Assembly (NCBI GenBank): GCA_018399075.1
Contig: CP073763.1
Coordinates: 1,777,842-1,841,841 of the forward strand
Source of the DNA: Simkaniaceae bacterium
GTDB taxonomy: Bacteria > Chlamydiota > Chlamydiia > Chlamydiales > Simkaniaceae
Reading direction: 5' to 3'
DNA length: 64,000 nucleotides
Of this stretch, positions 51,877 to 62,733 are shown in pieces. The position numbers and the translations under genes were made by a program. The notes beneath the pieces are model-generated. The model was not told where the DNA came from. It searched no databases and was given only the letters and a program-made list of their open reading frames with translations. Numbering within the stretch: the stretch's first letter is position 1; every line of letters starts with the position of its first letter.

Positions 51877-54800
51877 AGGTTCCGCCGATATAGAGGGTGA
51901 AGGGTTCTGTCACTTTAAGGAGGACATATTGTTTCATCTTAATATTGATATTGAGATTCCCTTCAAAGTCTAAGTAAGAGTGTTCAATAGGAGAGAGGAA
52001 AAACTGCGAGCGCTTTCCTTCACTATAACTCCCTTTAAGGTTGGTCAGATAAACGCGCCCATCAAGCATCACAAACTCTAAGTCTCCACGGACAGGAACG
52101 AGAAGTCCCATATCAAGTCCAAGACGTCCTAAAATTTCGAAGGGGATATCGAGGATGTGATAATCCCTTTTAAAGGTATTGATAAAGTTCAAATCCCCTT
52201 TCCCAGTAAAGCTCTTGATTTCTCCTAGGGTTCCACGAATATTATAGCAATGCAAATTACGAATGGCTAACGGTTTTATCCGCGTCGGATATTGCCCAAT
52301 CTTCTTTAGGAGACTAGGACGGAAATCGGTAATCGCTAGTTCAGGAACACTGAGTTCCCATTTGTCTTCATCAGACTGAGTGATCTGGATGGTTTCCATT
52401 GAGAACATCCCTGAGACATCACTGAGCTTGAAATGATTGAGCTCAATATGCTTTGGTTGGATATGGATTTCGCTTAGAAGAGTCTCCATGACAGAGCCCA
52501 TAAGCTGAAAGTTTTTTCCCTTCAGATAACCGGAAAACTGGCTATTATCAAACGATGTTTTTGAAAGGATCAAATCCCCACTGAGTTCATACCCTCTTCC
52601 AATTTCAAATCCCTGGATGGTTTCTTGAACTGAATCAGGAAGGAGCTTGGCAAATTTTGGCACATTAATTTTAAGTTGGCCAGCAAGCGCCATTTTATCA
52701 AGGAAGGAGTCCTTTGGATTGTGATGGAAAGAAAAGTCAAGGCCACAGACTCCCCCCTCAATCGTTTGAATAAAGAATCCTTCGTTGTTGTTCCAATCGG
52801 TTGCAATCACAAGTGGAGGGGTCTTCTGCCCCTCTTTAGTGAGCTCTTTAATCTCAAAACGGGATCTAAAACGATCGAAAAAGGAAAGCTTGGCACAAAT
52901 ATCAAAAGGGATCTCGTCATAAGCAGTATTGACGTTCAAAGAGAGCTTTTCATTTGCAAAATCAAAGGAGAAATTATTTAGATACCACGCTTTATCTCCA
53001 ATCCAATAGTATCCTTCTTTTAAAGAGCCTTTTGCTTTTTTCTTTTCTCCTAAGGAAAAATCAAAAGTTGCCTCCATTTGATTATCCCAACGTATTGGAT
53101 AACCAAAGATGATGAGACGCTCTTCTTCATAACTCATATGAGGAAGTGAGTGAGTCTGTCCTAAAAATGAAAGCATCTCTGGAGGAACAACCAATTTCAT
53201 ATCCTTTCCAGATAGGGTCTCTTTAAAGTATTTAAGAGAATCAAAATGACATTTTGCCCAAAGTTGATTGGACCTTGGATGGAGAAAGTTAAAATTGGCA
53301 TCCCCCATAGAAAATCCAACAGATGGCTGATAAGAAATGTTTAAAATTTCTGAACTTTCTAATCGAAGGTTACCACGTCCAAACTCTTCACCAATTAACT
53401 TAATATGGGAGTCAAAAAACCACTTTTGAAATCCTTTTGAAAAGTCGAAAATAATATCCCCACTTGCAAAAAGGGTCCCACTTAAATAGTCCGAATCAAA
53501 TTCTGAATGAGGAAAAAGATTTTTCACCTCGCCAAGTTCGACTCGAAGCCCTTCAAGAGGAAGCGTAAGGAATTTCCCCTCTTCATCAAAAGAGCCTGCC
53601 CCTCCTTTTAAGAAACTTTTCTTCCAAATCACTTCTAAATTAGGGATCTTCCACTTCATCCCCTCTCTTTTCATTTGGGCATGGACACTCAGTGCTCCCA
53701 TTTCAAATCGCTCTAAACTAAAATGATCGCCCCTTCTATTTCCATGAATTGATAGGTGGTCGAGATCAATGGGTCCCATAGACAAATGTTTGCTTTGGGC
53801 ATCAAAAAGAAAGGTTTCCCCAGAAAAGTCATAGTTGATTTTAAGAGATAAGTCTCCTTGAACATTAGGGCCCCGCATTTCATCAAGAGTTTCCGCTTTA
53901 ACAGGAACAATTCCTGCTGAACTTAAGAAATCAAGATGATGGACTAAATCAAGCGCTGAAAGATTCGTTTCAATTTCTGCGCGATTTAAACTTCCCTCTT
54001 TAAAGGTCAACGCTTTCACATTAATCAAAGCTCCATAAAGACGGGTGCGGTCTCGATCAAAGGTTAATGCAAATTCTTCTCCAGCTTGAGCTCCAGTTCC
54101 CACTAACCGACAGATTTCATGCGTAGGAGCTTCCAACCGACAGTCGTAGACAAGGACCCCCTCTTCAGCATCCACCTCTAAAAGGGGAACATTGAGCTCA
54201 TAAGATCGTGGCATATCTCCCGCAGTTAGCATTAAGGTCCCTGCAACCTTTTCAATAATAAACCGCTTCTCATCAGCAGAGTAATAAAGATCTCCTGCTA
54301 AATTTTCAAACCCTAAGGTGGAGGAAAAGGGATAGCTTCCTTCTTTAAAATGAAGGGCAATTTTCCACTCAAGAAGTTCTTCAACCTCTCCAATGTAAGC
54401 ATGGAGATGCATGGCTCCAGGACCACTCATCATCTGCCCCTTTAATGGGATCTCTACTCCTCGAAACATTTCAAAGTGATTTAAAAAGGAAAGAGCCCCC
54501 TGCGCCCCTCCTTCTATAGAATAGGTATCGATTGTGAGCTCACTTCGATCCTCCAAACTAAAATCAACAGCAATCTCAGCTTGGAACCGAACATTGTTAG
54601 CAATCGCATCAACATTTTGGAAGAGAAATTCTGTCCCCTCTAAATTTACTTCAGAGGTAAAGGAATCAAACTCTATTCCAAATGAATGCTCTTTGAGGCG
54701 GACCCCTTTTAAAGGAATTTTTCCTCTCCAAAGCCCTTCATTGAAATCATAAAAAAATGTACAGCTAGGCGCCTTTTCATCTCCTTTGATTTGAGGATCC

Positions 54801-56869
54801 ATATCAATATCCTTAGAATGATATTTCAAAAGGGTCGGGTCAACGGTAAATTCTATTGCATGAGCATTAAAGGTTCCTTCAATACCAATGAGTCCCTCTG
54901 CTCTAAAATCCTTATTCCAAAAAATGAGAGGGAGGTTAAGCGTTCGATCAGAAATTCTTTCTCCTTTAAACCATCCCAGTTCTAGAGCTTTCTGAAATTT
55001 TTGCTCCTTGAATTTACTAATATCCCAACTCCATCCAAATTCAACGGCATCATCTTTTTCACTCTCACGGATAAAGGCGAGTGTCCCCTCGACCCCCAAA
55101 CGGTTGTCTACTGTTTTGAGTTTTAAATCGAGATCTAGAGCTAGAGGATCGGTCATCCCCTTATATTTTTTTACCTTAAGAACTTCTGCGAGATTGTCAG
55201 ATGAAACAAGAGCATCAATATTGATGTTTAAATGGGTATAAAGTCCTTCAAAAGCTATTTTTCCTTGAGTCCCCTGATATTCACAAACAAGGGTTGAAGG
55301 TTTAACGTATTGATCATGCATTGCTAAGAAAAGATTGACCCCTTTAATTGTTCTCTTTTCTCCAAAAGCCACTTCCCCACCTAAAAGAGAAAGTTCCCAG
55401 CAGGTGCCATCATAAAAGTCAGGGGTCGAAAGATCAAATTCCCCTTTTCCAGAAACCTCTTTTGCTTGCCACTCAAGTTTTTCAGAGGGAAGACGCATAT
55501 GAACATCAGAAGCTTCGAAATGTGTGAGTTCAAAGCGAGTGAGTTTTTTCTCTTCAACCCAACCACTCCCCTTTCCATTAAACATCCCTTCATCGATATT
55601 AAGTTTTTCTAAAAAAGGGAGAGGAGAGCTAGCAAAATGCTTAAAAAGCCTGAGTTGATGGGGAGTAAGATTTTGACACTCCGTTTCGACAAAAAATCGG
55701 TGATTTCCTTTAGAAGTCAGAGCAAAGTAACTCCGAATTTCATCCTTTGCAAAAATCTGGGAATCAAAGGCCATTTTCCAAAAGGTCTCATCCTCTATTT
55801 TTCCTTCTCCTATAAGATGAAAAGGAGCTTCCCCTTTATCCCCATGATAAATTCCATGGAATTCTATGAGAGGGGCATTCAACTGACTAAATCGGAGGTT
55901 CCCATTCACATCTACAAAAGACCATCCTTCATTTGAATGAGGGTCCTTAATTGACATACTCATTCCTGTGACTTCCCCTTCTCCTATAAAATAAGGCCAA
56001 ACCTTTTCAAAAAATGGATGGGATTCAAAATTTCCGATTTCATCTTTTGAATGAAAGTGTTCTTTCCATCCCAAATGATGAATAGCGACTGCAAGTCCAT
56101 ACTTTTCATGGGAAAGGGAAAAGTCGCTTAAGCTAAGGTCATACTTAATGTAATCTACAAGATGGGGTGGATCTAAAGCTAATGAGAGTGTTCCATTTAA
56201 TGCTCCCTTATTGACTAAAAGTTGATCATTAATCTGAGGGATGAAAAACCTGCCAATTTCAAATGCCCAAATCACATCAAGATCTTTAAAATTTAGATCA
56301 AATTTAAGATCCTTATGATCCTTTGCAAAAGAGGCGGTCAGTGTTGGTTCTTCTCCCTTTTTACTAATTTTTAAGAGACCTTTTTTTCCTTCTTCAGGAT
56401 TAATAAAGGTTAAAATAACAACCTGATCTCCAAAAATAAACTCCCCTTCTTTGATCTTTATAGGGGTCCGAAAAAAATATTTATTGAGCAATTCATAGAG
56501 CCCCTTCTTCTTTTTCTCGCCTGAATATTCCCCACCCATTAAGGCAACTTGAGGATGGTCCATCACTACTTTTGGAGAAAATTTAAAGGGAAATATTTGA
56601 AAGTCAAAAGCAATCTTCAGATCTTCCATCTCAACATTAAAGGCTGGACTCCCTTTCCCTTCTCCCCCTCTTAGGGCCACATCATGAAGAACAAACTGTC
56701 GCGCATCCCAACTTGAGGTCTCATAGGTAAACTCAACCCTCCCTCCTTTTGGAAGGCGAGTTCCTAAATAGGATTTCACTCCAAAGCATATAAGATGGTG
56801 GTGTCCCATTCCAAAAGCCAAAAGGAGTGAAAAAAGAGCAATAAATAGGATCAGAGTCTTCTTACGCAT
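51848..56869 (-). CDS. giant AsmA/TamB-like inner-membrane-anchored protein
   Basis: 1673 residues. An N-terminal signal anchor (LILFIALFSLLLAFGMG) is followed by some 1600 residues of beta-rich sequence made of alternating hydrophobic strands, with no long loops or catalytic motif. The C-terminal 150 residues (DLNFINTFKRDYHI, LGRLGLDMGLLVPVRGDLEFVMLDG, FTLYIGGTFENPKYGLR) resemble the ends of AsmA-like proteins. These are thought to form a long hydrophobic groove across the periplasm that carries phospholipids to the outer membrane. The assignment is from architecture and the C-terminus; sequence identity to E. coli members must be low. Divergent from nqrB, 80 bases away; comF overlaps its 3' end. 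Confidence 0.6.
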   Translation of the reverse strand: MRKKTLILFIALFSLLLAFGMGHHHLICFGVKSYLGTRLPKGGRVEFTYETSSWDARQFVLHDVALRGGEGKGSPAFNVEMEDLKIAFDFQIFPFKFSPKVVMDHPQVALMGGEYSGEKKKKGLYELLNKYFFRTPIKIKEGEFIFGDQVVILTFINPEEGKKGLLKISKKGEEPTLTASFAKDHKDLKFDLNFKDLDVIWAFEIGRFFIPQINDQLLVNKGALNGTLSLALDPPHLVDYIKYDLSLSDFSLSHEKYGLAVAIHHLGWKEHFHSKDEIGNFESHPFFEKVWPYFIGEGEVTGMSMSIKDPHSNEGWSFVDVNGNLRFSQLNAPLIEFHGIYHGDKGEAPFHLIGEGKIEDETFWKMAFDSQIFAKDEIRSYFALTSKGNHRFFVETECQNLTPHQLRLFKHFASSPLPFLEKLNIDEGMFNGKGSGWVEEKKLTRFELTHFEASDVHMRLPSEKLEWQAKEVSGKGEFDLSTPDFYDGTCWELSLLGGEVAFGEKRTIKGVNLFLAMHDQYVKPSTLVCEYQGTQGKIAFEGLYTHLNINIDALVSSDNLAEVLKVKKYKGMTDPLALDLDLKLKTVDNRLGVEGTLAFIRESEKDDAVEFGWSWDISKFKEQKFQKALELGWFKGERISDRTLNLPLIFWNKDFRAEGLIGIEGTFNAHAIEFTVDPTLLKYHSKDIDMDPQIKGDEKAPSCTFFYDFNEGLWRGKIPLKGVRLKEHSFGIEFDSFTSEVNLEGTEFLFQNVDAIANNVRFQAEIAVDFSLEDRSELTIDTYSIEGGAQGALSFLNHFEMFRGVEIPLKGQMMSGPGAMHLHAYIGEVEELLEWKIALHFKEGSYPFSSTLGFENLAGDLYYSADEKRFIIEKVAGTLMLTAGDMPRSYELNVPLLEVDAEEGVLVYDCRLEAPTHEICRLVGTGAQAGEEFALTFDRDRTRLYGALINVKALTFKEGSLNRAEIETNLSALDLVHHLDFLSSAGIVPVKAETLDEMRGPNVQGDLSLKINYDFSGETFLFDAQSKHLSMGPIDLDHLSIHGNRRGDHFSLERFEMGALSVHAQMKREGMKWKIPNLEVIWKKSFLKGGAGSFDEEGKFLTLPLEGLRVELGEVKNLFPHSEFDSDYLSGTLFASGDIIFDFSKGFQKWFFDSHIKLIGEEFGRGNLRLESSEILNISYQPSVGFSMGDANFNFLHPRSNQLWAKCHFDSLKYFKETLSGKDMKLVVPPEMLSFLGQTHSLPHMSYEEERLIIFGYPIRWDNQMEATFDFSLGEKKKAKGSLKEGYYWIGDKAWYLNNFSFDFANEKLSLNVNTAYDEIPFDICAKLSFFDRFRSRFEIKELTKEGQKTPPLVIATDWNNNEGFFIQTIEGGVCGLDFSFHHNPKDSFLDKMALAGQLKINVPKFAKLLPDSVQETIQGFEIGRGYELSGDLILSKTSFDNSQFSGYLKGKNFQLMGSVMETLLSEIHIQPKHIELNHFKLSDVSGMFSMETIQITQSDEDKWELSVPELAITDFRPSLLKKIGQYPTRIKPLAIRNLHCYNIRGTLGEIKSFTGKGDLNFINTFKRDYHILDIPFEILGRLGLDMGLLVPVRGDLEFVMLDGRVYLTNLKGSYSEGKRSQFFLSPIEHSYLDFEGNLNINIKMKQYVLLKVTEPFTLYIGGTFENPKYGLR

Positions 56870-56949
56870 TATTAAAACCTAAAGATTTTCTCCTCCAATA
56901 TAGCTGAATGTTTTAAAAAAATCCCAAAAAAAAGTAACTTTATACTCAA

Positions 56950-58464
56950 ATGTCAATACTTCGAAAGGTCTTAGATTTTCATCTCCAGTTGACAGAGGAA
57001 GGAAAGCGGCTTGAACGTTTCCGCCCTCTGGTCTCTGCGCTGGACACATTTTTTTATGAAGCCCCCATCAAAACTACGCGGGGTCCTCATATTCGGGACA
57101 TGATTGATCTTAAACGGTGGATGATGATTGTTGTCTATGCTTTAGTCCCTTGTATTTTGGTTGCTATTTGGAATAGTGGTGTTCAGGGATTTGTCTACGG
57201 AAGTGGGAGTATTGCGACATTTGATGAGTACCTAAAGGCTTCTGAAACATTTGGCGGTTATTTCGCCTTTGGAAAGAGTCATTTTTGGCCTATTCTTCAA
57301 AAAGGACTGATTGCCTTTCTTCCTATCATGATTCTTTCCTATGCCGTCGGTGGATTTTGGGAAGTCCTCTTTGCAATTATTCGACGTCATGAGGTCTCGG
57401 AAGGCTTTCTTGTAACAGGAATGCTTTTTGCACTGATTCTCCCTTCAACAATTCCCTATTGGATGGCAGCTGTCGGCGTTTCAGCAGGCGTCGTGATTGG
57501 AAAAGAAATTTTTGGGGGGACAGGAATGAATATTCTTAATCCAGCCCTTGTTTGCCGCGCCTTTCTCTTCTTTGCTTTTCCGACAAAGATGACGGGGCCT
57601 GTTTGGGTCGGAACCAACACGACAGAAGTTGGACAAAGTATCCAGAGAATGAACAAAGAAATTGGAGAGATCGATGGCATTTCTCAAGCTTCCATCTTAA
57701 ATCGTTTTAATATTAGTACCGACATAAAACGGGTCCATATCGATGCAATCGGTCTTGAGTATGGCATCGTTCCCTCGACTAAAAGTGTAATAGAACATCA
57801 ATTGAAACATTGGAAAAAAGGGGTCACATTAACCACCCTAACACCTGATGAGAGGAAAGAGTTCATTACCTCTCCCTTGCAAAATGGAGGCCTTGGCCTT
57901 TCTCCTGATAACTATTCCGATGCTGTCCGTTTTGCTGAATTTCGTTTTGCCCAAGGAAAGCTCACAAATGGCAATTTCTTTTTTGGAAACCGTATTGGAT
58001 CCATGGGAGAAACTTCGATTATCGCTTGCCTACTTGGCGCATTACTTTTGATTTATACCCGTATTGGATCCTGGAGAACAATGGTTGGTGTGGCAATAGG
58101 TGCTTATTTCACCGCCCTTCTATTTGAATGGGGGGCTCTTCATCTTGGCCCACATGGTGGGGCTTTTAATGCAGCAAAATTTGCTCTTCCTGCTTATAAA
58201 CATCTCCTTATTGGAAGTTTAGCCTTTGGCCTTGTCTTTATGGCAACCGATCCCGTTTCCTCTCCTTACATGCGTGGAGCACGGTGGCTCTATGGTCTTT
58301 TGATCGGGGCCTTAGTTATCATCATTCGAACAATTAACCCCGCATATCCCGAAGGAGTGATGCTTGCCATTTTACTGGGCAATGTTTTTGCTCCTCTTAT
58401 TGATCATGGCGCCCTTAACTATAGAATAAAGAAACGGTATGGAAAGAAAAAAGCCCTTATTTAG
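56950..58464 (+). CDS. nqrB: Na+-translocating NADH:quinone reductase subunit B
   Basis: 504 residues, longer than gamma-proteobacterial NqrB (about 415) because of an insert at about 210-350, which is usual in Chlamydiae. About nine to ten membrane helices. The FMN attachment region is GNRIGSMGETSII near 355, with Thr as the expected flavin-linked residue. HIRDMIDLKRWM near the N-terminus and the GGTGMNILNPALVCRAFLFFAFP segment are typical. It carries electrons between flavins and drives sodium export. First of nqrBCDE; nqrA and nqrF are not in the window, as in C. trachomatis. Confidence 0.95.
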   Translation: MSILRKVLDFHLQLTEEGKRLERFRPLVSALDTFFYEAPIKTTRGPHIRDMIDLKRWMMIVVYALVPCILVAIWNSGVQGFVYGSGSIATFDEYLKASETFGGYFAFGKSHFWPILQKGLIAFLPIMILSYAVGGFWEVLFAIIRRHEVSEGFLVTGMLFALILPSTIPYWMAAVGVSAGVVIGKEIFGGTGMNILNPALVCRAFLFFAFPTKMTGPVWVGTNTTEVGQSIQRMNKEIGEIDGISQASILNRFNISTDIKRVHIDAIGLEYGIVPSTKSVIEHQLKHWKKGVTLTTLTPDERKEFITSPLQNGGLGLSPDNYSDAVRFAEFRFAQGKLTNGNFFFGNRIGSMGETSIIACLLGALLLIYTRIGSWRTMVGVAIGAYFTALLFEWGALHLGPHGGAFNAAKFALPAYKHLLIGSLAFGLVFMATDPVSSPYMRGARWLYGLLIGALVIIIRTINPAYPEGVMLAILLGNVFAPLIDHGALNYRIKKRYGKKKALI

Positions 58465-59332
58465 CAACTTTCGAACGCTTATCTTTGTCGTGATTATTTG
58501 CGCAAGCTGCGCCCTTGTCCTCTCCATTCTCGCTGAATTTTTAAAAATGCCCCAGAAAAACGCAAAAGAGCTTTATCGAAGCAAACAACTCCTCCTTGCT
58601 GCTCGGATTTTAGGTTATGAAGGGCACTTTCTATTAGATGGAGTGCCTGCGTCGTATGATGCACAAAAAAATCAGCTCGTTCCCACCAACAACAGCCGCC
58701 CTCCAAAAGCCACAAGTGAGGAGATTTTATCCCTCTTCGAAACACGGGTTATTACCCGCCTTACCGATAAAACAGGAAAGGTTTATACCTTTCAAGAAGT
58801 CAATCTTGATGAACAGGAATATCTAACAATCCATGCTAAACTTGGGTATGCCCAACTTCCCTACAAACTCATTTACCTCGTTAAAGAAAATGAGCCCAGT
58901 TCTATTCCTTATGGCTACGTCCTCCCTGTAAATGGGTATGGACTTTGGGATGCGATTTATGGTTATTTAGGGTTAAAAGCTAATGGAGATACTATTTTAG
59001 GAATGACTTGGTACGATCAAAAAGAGACCCCAGGCCTTGGTGGAGAAATTGCCCTTCCCGAATGGCAAGGGCAATTTTTTGATAAAGTGATTTTCCAGAA
59101 AAATCCCGCTGGAACAACTAATTTTGAGAGAACATCTTTAGGAATCAAGATCGTTAAAACAACCGTTGCTGAAACCTATGGCGATAGCCCTATTTCCGAT
59201 AGCGCAGTTGATGGAATTCCAGGCGCATCAATCACAGTGAGTGGTGTAAACGATGCTCTCCGAACATCCCTTGCTCCCTACCGTCCCTTCCTAATCCGTG
59301 CTCATAATGGAGAGGTAAAAATTGATGAATAA
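58439..59332 (+). CDS. nqrC: Na+-translocating NADH:quinone reductase subunit C
   Basis: 297 residues. One membrane helix at 12-32 ([21 protein letters not shown]), then a periplasmic FMN-binding domain: [29 protein letters not shown] and the flavinylation region [13 protein letters not shown]. In the better-studied enzyme the motif is SGAT, with FMN on Thr; here it reads PGAS, so FMN would be carried by Ser. The ApbE consensus accepts Ser or Thr at that place, but the leading S/T is replaced by Pro. Overlaps nqrB by 26 bases. Confidence 0.95.
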   Translation: MERKKPLFSNFRTLIFVVIICASCALVLSILAEFLKMPQKNAKELYRSKQLLLAARILGYEGHFLLDGVPASYDAQKNQLVPTNNSRPPKATSEEILSLFETRVITRLTDKTGKVYTFQEVNLDEQEYLTIHAKLGYAQLPYKLIYLVKENEPSSIPYGYVLPVNGYGLWDAIYGYLGLKANGDTILGMTWYDQKETPGLGGEIALPEWQGQFFDKVIFQKNPAGTTNFERTSLGIKIVKTTVAETYGDSPISDSAVDGIPGASITVSGVNDALRTSLAPYRPFLIRAHNGEVKIDE

Positions 59333-59960
59333 AAAAAATCCCCTTTTTTTTTATACCGATCAGCTATGGAATAACAATCAAATCCTCGTTGCCATTTTAG
59401 GGATCTGTTCGGCACTTGCCGTTACGATTAAAATGAGTGTTGCCGTCACGATGGGAATTGCGGTTATCTTTGTCACAGGCTTTTCTTCCCTTTTCGTCTC
59501 ACTCATTAGAAAATGGACACCCCCAAGTGTCCGAATGATTGCACAACTTGCCATCATCTCCCTTTTTGTGATCATCGTCGACCAAGTTTTAAAAGCTTAC
59601 CTTTATGAAATGTCCCTCACCCTTTCGGTCTTTGTCGGCCTGATTATTACAAACTGTTTAGTCATGGGACGCGCTGAAGCCATGGCAAAAAACAACCCTC
59701 CCCTCCCCGCTTTTTTTGATGGTCTCGGTGCAGCCTCAGGCTATGCCTTGGTTCTTCTTGGTGTTGGTTTTATCCGAGAACTCTTTGGATTTGGAACGCT
59801 CTTCGACTTTCAGGTGATCCCCAAAGCTTGGTATGCCTCCCCTGCTCATCCCGATGCCTATGTGAACTCCAATTTGATGGCCCTTGCTCCTTCAGCCTTC
59901 TTCATCATTGGAGGAATGATTTGGATCCGCAACTTAATCGCAAAAGAGGATAATAATTAA
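59325..59960 (+). CDS. nqrD: Na+-translocating NADH:quinone reductase subunit D
   Basis: 211 residues from ATG 59325, overlapping nqrC by eight bases. Six membrane helices with the conserved halves [16 protein letters not shown] and [16 protein letters not shown], each holding a cysteine that ligates the membrane iron-sulphur centre shared with NqrE. Part of the sodium channel of the complex. Confidence 0.96.
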   Translation: MNKKNPLFFYTDQLWNNNQILVAILGICSALAVTIKMSVAVTMGIAVIFVTGFSSLFVSLIRKWTPPSVRMIAQLAIISLFVIIVDQVLKAYLYEMSLTLSVFVGLIITNCLVMGRAEAMAKNNPPLPAFFDGLGAASGYALVLLGVGFIRELFGFGTLFDFQVIPKAWYASPAHPDAYVNSNLMALAPSAFFIIGGMIWIRNLIAKEDNN

Positions 59961-60658
59961 TGGGCCCCTATTCAGTGATTAACCTTTTGGGACTCGGTAT
60001 TCAATCGGCCCTTATCCAAAATATTCTCCTTTTTAACTTTCTTGGAATGTGCTCTTATCTTGCCTGTTCCAATAAACTCACCACTGCTAATGGTTTGGGC
60101 CTTGCAGTTTTTGTCGTCATGTCTATTTCAGGAGTTCTCAATTGGTTTGTCCATACCTTTATCACAGGAGATAATGCTCTTTTTTGGCTCAGCAGTCTCG
60201 GAATCAATGCAGAAGAAGTAAATCTGGGCTTCCTTGAATTTCTTATCTATATCTCAGTGATAGCTGCTTTCGTTCAGGTTCTAGAGATCGTGATCGATAA
60301 ATTTGCTCCCGCTCTCTATCGAGCACTTGGGGTATTTCTCCCTCTTATTACTGTCAACTGCGCCATCCTTGGAGCCTCTCTCTTCGCCACTGTTCGCGCC
60401 TATCCTTTTATTCCTAACCTTGTCTATGTCGCCTCAGCCGGACTTGGCTGGTGGCTTGCTATTGTCCTGATTGCCTCTATCCGAGAAAAACTCGCCTATT
60501 CTAATGTCCCAAAAGGGCTTCACGGAATGGCACTGACCTTCATCATGACTGGTCTTATTTCTATGGCATTTATGGGATTTGCAGGAATTGCCCTCGATAA
60601 AATCTCAGGAACCGATACTTACCCTCTTCTCGTTCAAGAAGAGGGCAGCAGTCATTAA
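59960..60658 (+). CDS. nqrE: Na+-translocating NADH:quinone reductase subunit E
   Basis: 232 residues, start shared with the nqrD stop (TAATG). Six membrane helices; the paired NILLFNFLGMCSYLACS and LITVNCAILGASLFA segments hold the conserved cysteines, mirrored against NqrD. The C-terminal tail after the last helix is slightly longer than in E. coli-type RnfA relatives. Last gene of the operon; it converges on the speE remnant five bases away. Confidence 0.96.
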   Translation: MGPYSVINLLGLGIQSALIQNILLFNFLGMCSYLACSNKLTTANGLGLAVFVVMSISGVLNWFVHTFITGDNALFWLSSLGINAEEVNLGFLEFLIYISVIAAFVQVLEIVIDKFAPALYRALGVFLPLITVNCAILGASLFATVRAYPFIPNLVYVASAGLGWWLAIVLIASIREKLAYSNVPKGLHGMALTFIMTGLISMAFMGFAGIALDKISGTDTYPLLVQEEGSSH

Positions 60659-60663
60659 CAATT

Positions 60664-61529
<866 letters not shown>

Positions 61530-61811
61530 AAGACTACCTCATAATTTTAAGTGGTAGCAAAATTTGTCATACTTTTTCATTTATGTCAAAAATAGACTAT
61601 CTAATACCTCAAAAGAGGCTTTCTTACTATGACCCCACATATTCTATGTATTAGCTACTAATTGATTATAAGTAATTTAAGTTTTGTTGATTATTGTAAA
61701 TAACTATTAATCAACGCTTTGAGGTATCGTTTATTAATAATAAATCACATGTAATTAAATTTTTAATTATGTTATAATATTTGCAATTAACTTAAAAAAT
61801 AAGGATATATT
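61530..61811. other. AT-rich intergenic region with inverted repeats
   Basis: 282 bases, with no coding frame seen. It contains ATACCTCAAA (61604-61613) and its inverted copy TTTGAGGTAT (61718-61727), a hairpin GTTGATTATT/ATTAATCAAC (61686-61715, one mismatch), and a TATAAT at 61773-61778 that could be the -10 box of the following genes, with a poor -35 (TGTAAT) 17 bases upstream. Confidence 0.45.
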
Positions 61812-61871
61812 ATGAACATCTTTGAGACTCAACTCATATTAGCATTAATCAGCATCTTTAGACGGGGGTAA
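61812..61871 (+). CDS. possible 19-residue leader peptide
   Basis: ATG 61812 with AAGGA six bases upstream encodes MNIFETQLILALISIFRRG and stops three bases before the next ATG. The GGGGG of its last codons is the only ribosome site for the next gene, so translation of the two would be coupled. Too short to judge by content. Confidence 0.3.
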   Translation: MNIFETQLILALISIFRRG

Positions 61872-61874
61872 CCA

Positions 61875-62411
61875 ATGGCATCTTTAAATACAACAAGCGT
61901 TGATAGGGTTATGACGCGTACACCTAACATCATTGAAGACTATCATGGAACTCAAGTCGAGAAAAAGACTGAATCTTCTATACCTGCAGAAGTAAAGGAT
62001 AAGCGAATGGCAGAACTCGTTGTCACAAGACTTGCCGCAAACAATTTAACGGATGAATATGTTGAGCGCGTTGAAGTGAGAGGGCATTCTTCTCGCGGAG
62101 AACAAACCTATCTTGGAACCGATTTTTACGGAAAATCAGAGGTTCCTTTTCTCTCAACATTTAGGCATGCTCCTGGCTCTGAGCTCTTAATCGCTGCAAA
62201 ACGGAGCGATAAAGTCTTCTTCACAAAGGTAAAAGTCAAAGGCGATACTGCTATCGATATTAATGTTGAGAAAGGGGGCATTGTAGCTGAAGTCTATTCA
62301 TTAGATTCTAAAAAGGGCATCCGTGGGAAAAAATCTCGCGTAATGGAAACCGCTCTTGTTCTTAACGAGTGCTCTGCACAATCCATTGATGGTATTCATC
62401 CTTTGATGTAA
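61875..62411 (+). CDS. unknown 178-residue protein
   Basis: No recognised domain. The first 50 residues are polar; from about 55 to 160 the sequence alternates as in a small beta-sandwich (YVERVEVRGHSSRGEQTYLG, FYGKSEVPFLSTF, ELLIAAKRSDKVFFTKVKVKG, GIVAEVYSLD). No signal peptide, membrane helix or catalytic motif. The last 50 bases overlap the end of gcsH on the other strand; both reading frames look real there. The gene stands behind an AT-rich regulatory stretch and a possible leader ORF, which suggests its own controlled promoter. Confidence 0.6.
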   Translation: MASLNTTSVDRVMTRTPNIIEDYHGTQVEKKTESSIPAEVKDKRMAELVVTRLAANNLTDEYVERVEVRGHSSRGEQTYLGTDFYGKSEVPFLSTFRHAPGSELLIAAKRSDKVFFTKVKVKGDTAIDINVEKGGIVAEVYSLDSKKGIRGKKSRVMETALVLNECSAQSIDGIHPLM

Positions 62412-62733
62412 GAGCCTCTAATTCCTCTGGTTGGGTGAGGGTGACCTCAAAAAGATAGCCTTCCCCTTCTGGAAAAGTATTCATCAAAGATGGGTCTTTT
62501 TTAACCCTTTCATTAATCGCTGTGATTTTCCCGGAAACAGGGCTATAAATATCAGCCGCCGCTTTTGTTGATTCCAAAACAGCCACTTCTTCTCCAGCTT
62601 TTACCTCTTGCCCTACTTTAGGAAGCTCTACATAGACAATCTCCCCTAGTTCTTTTTGAGCATGGATGGAGATCCCCACACGCCCTTTTCCTTCATTTGC
62701 CTCGATCCACTCGTGCGTTTCAGCATATTTCAT
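62362..62733 (-). CDS. gcsH: glycine cleavage system H protein
   Basis: 123 residues from ATG 62733, with GAGGAG five bases before it; the GTG just upstream is not needed. The lipoyl site is AVLESTKAAADIYSP with the lysine for lipoylation, within the GcvH fold YAETHEWIEANEGKGRVGIS to YLFEVTLTQPEELEALTSKDEY. As in Chlamydia, no gcvP or gcvT lies nearby, so the protein may serve as a lipoyl relay rather than in glycine breakdown. It shares one base with the gene upstream. Confidence 0.95.
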   Translation of the reverse strand: MKYAETHEWIEANEGKGRVGISIHAQKELGEIVYVELPKVGQEVKAGEEVAVLESTKAAADIYSPVSGKITAINERVKKDPSLMNTFPEGEGYLFEVTLTQPEELEALTSKDEYHQWIVQSTR

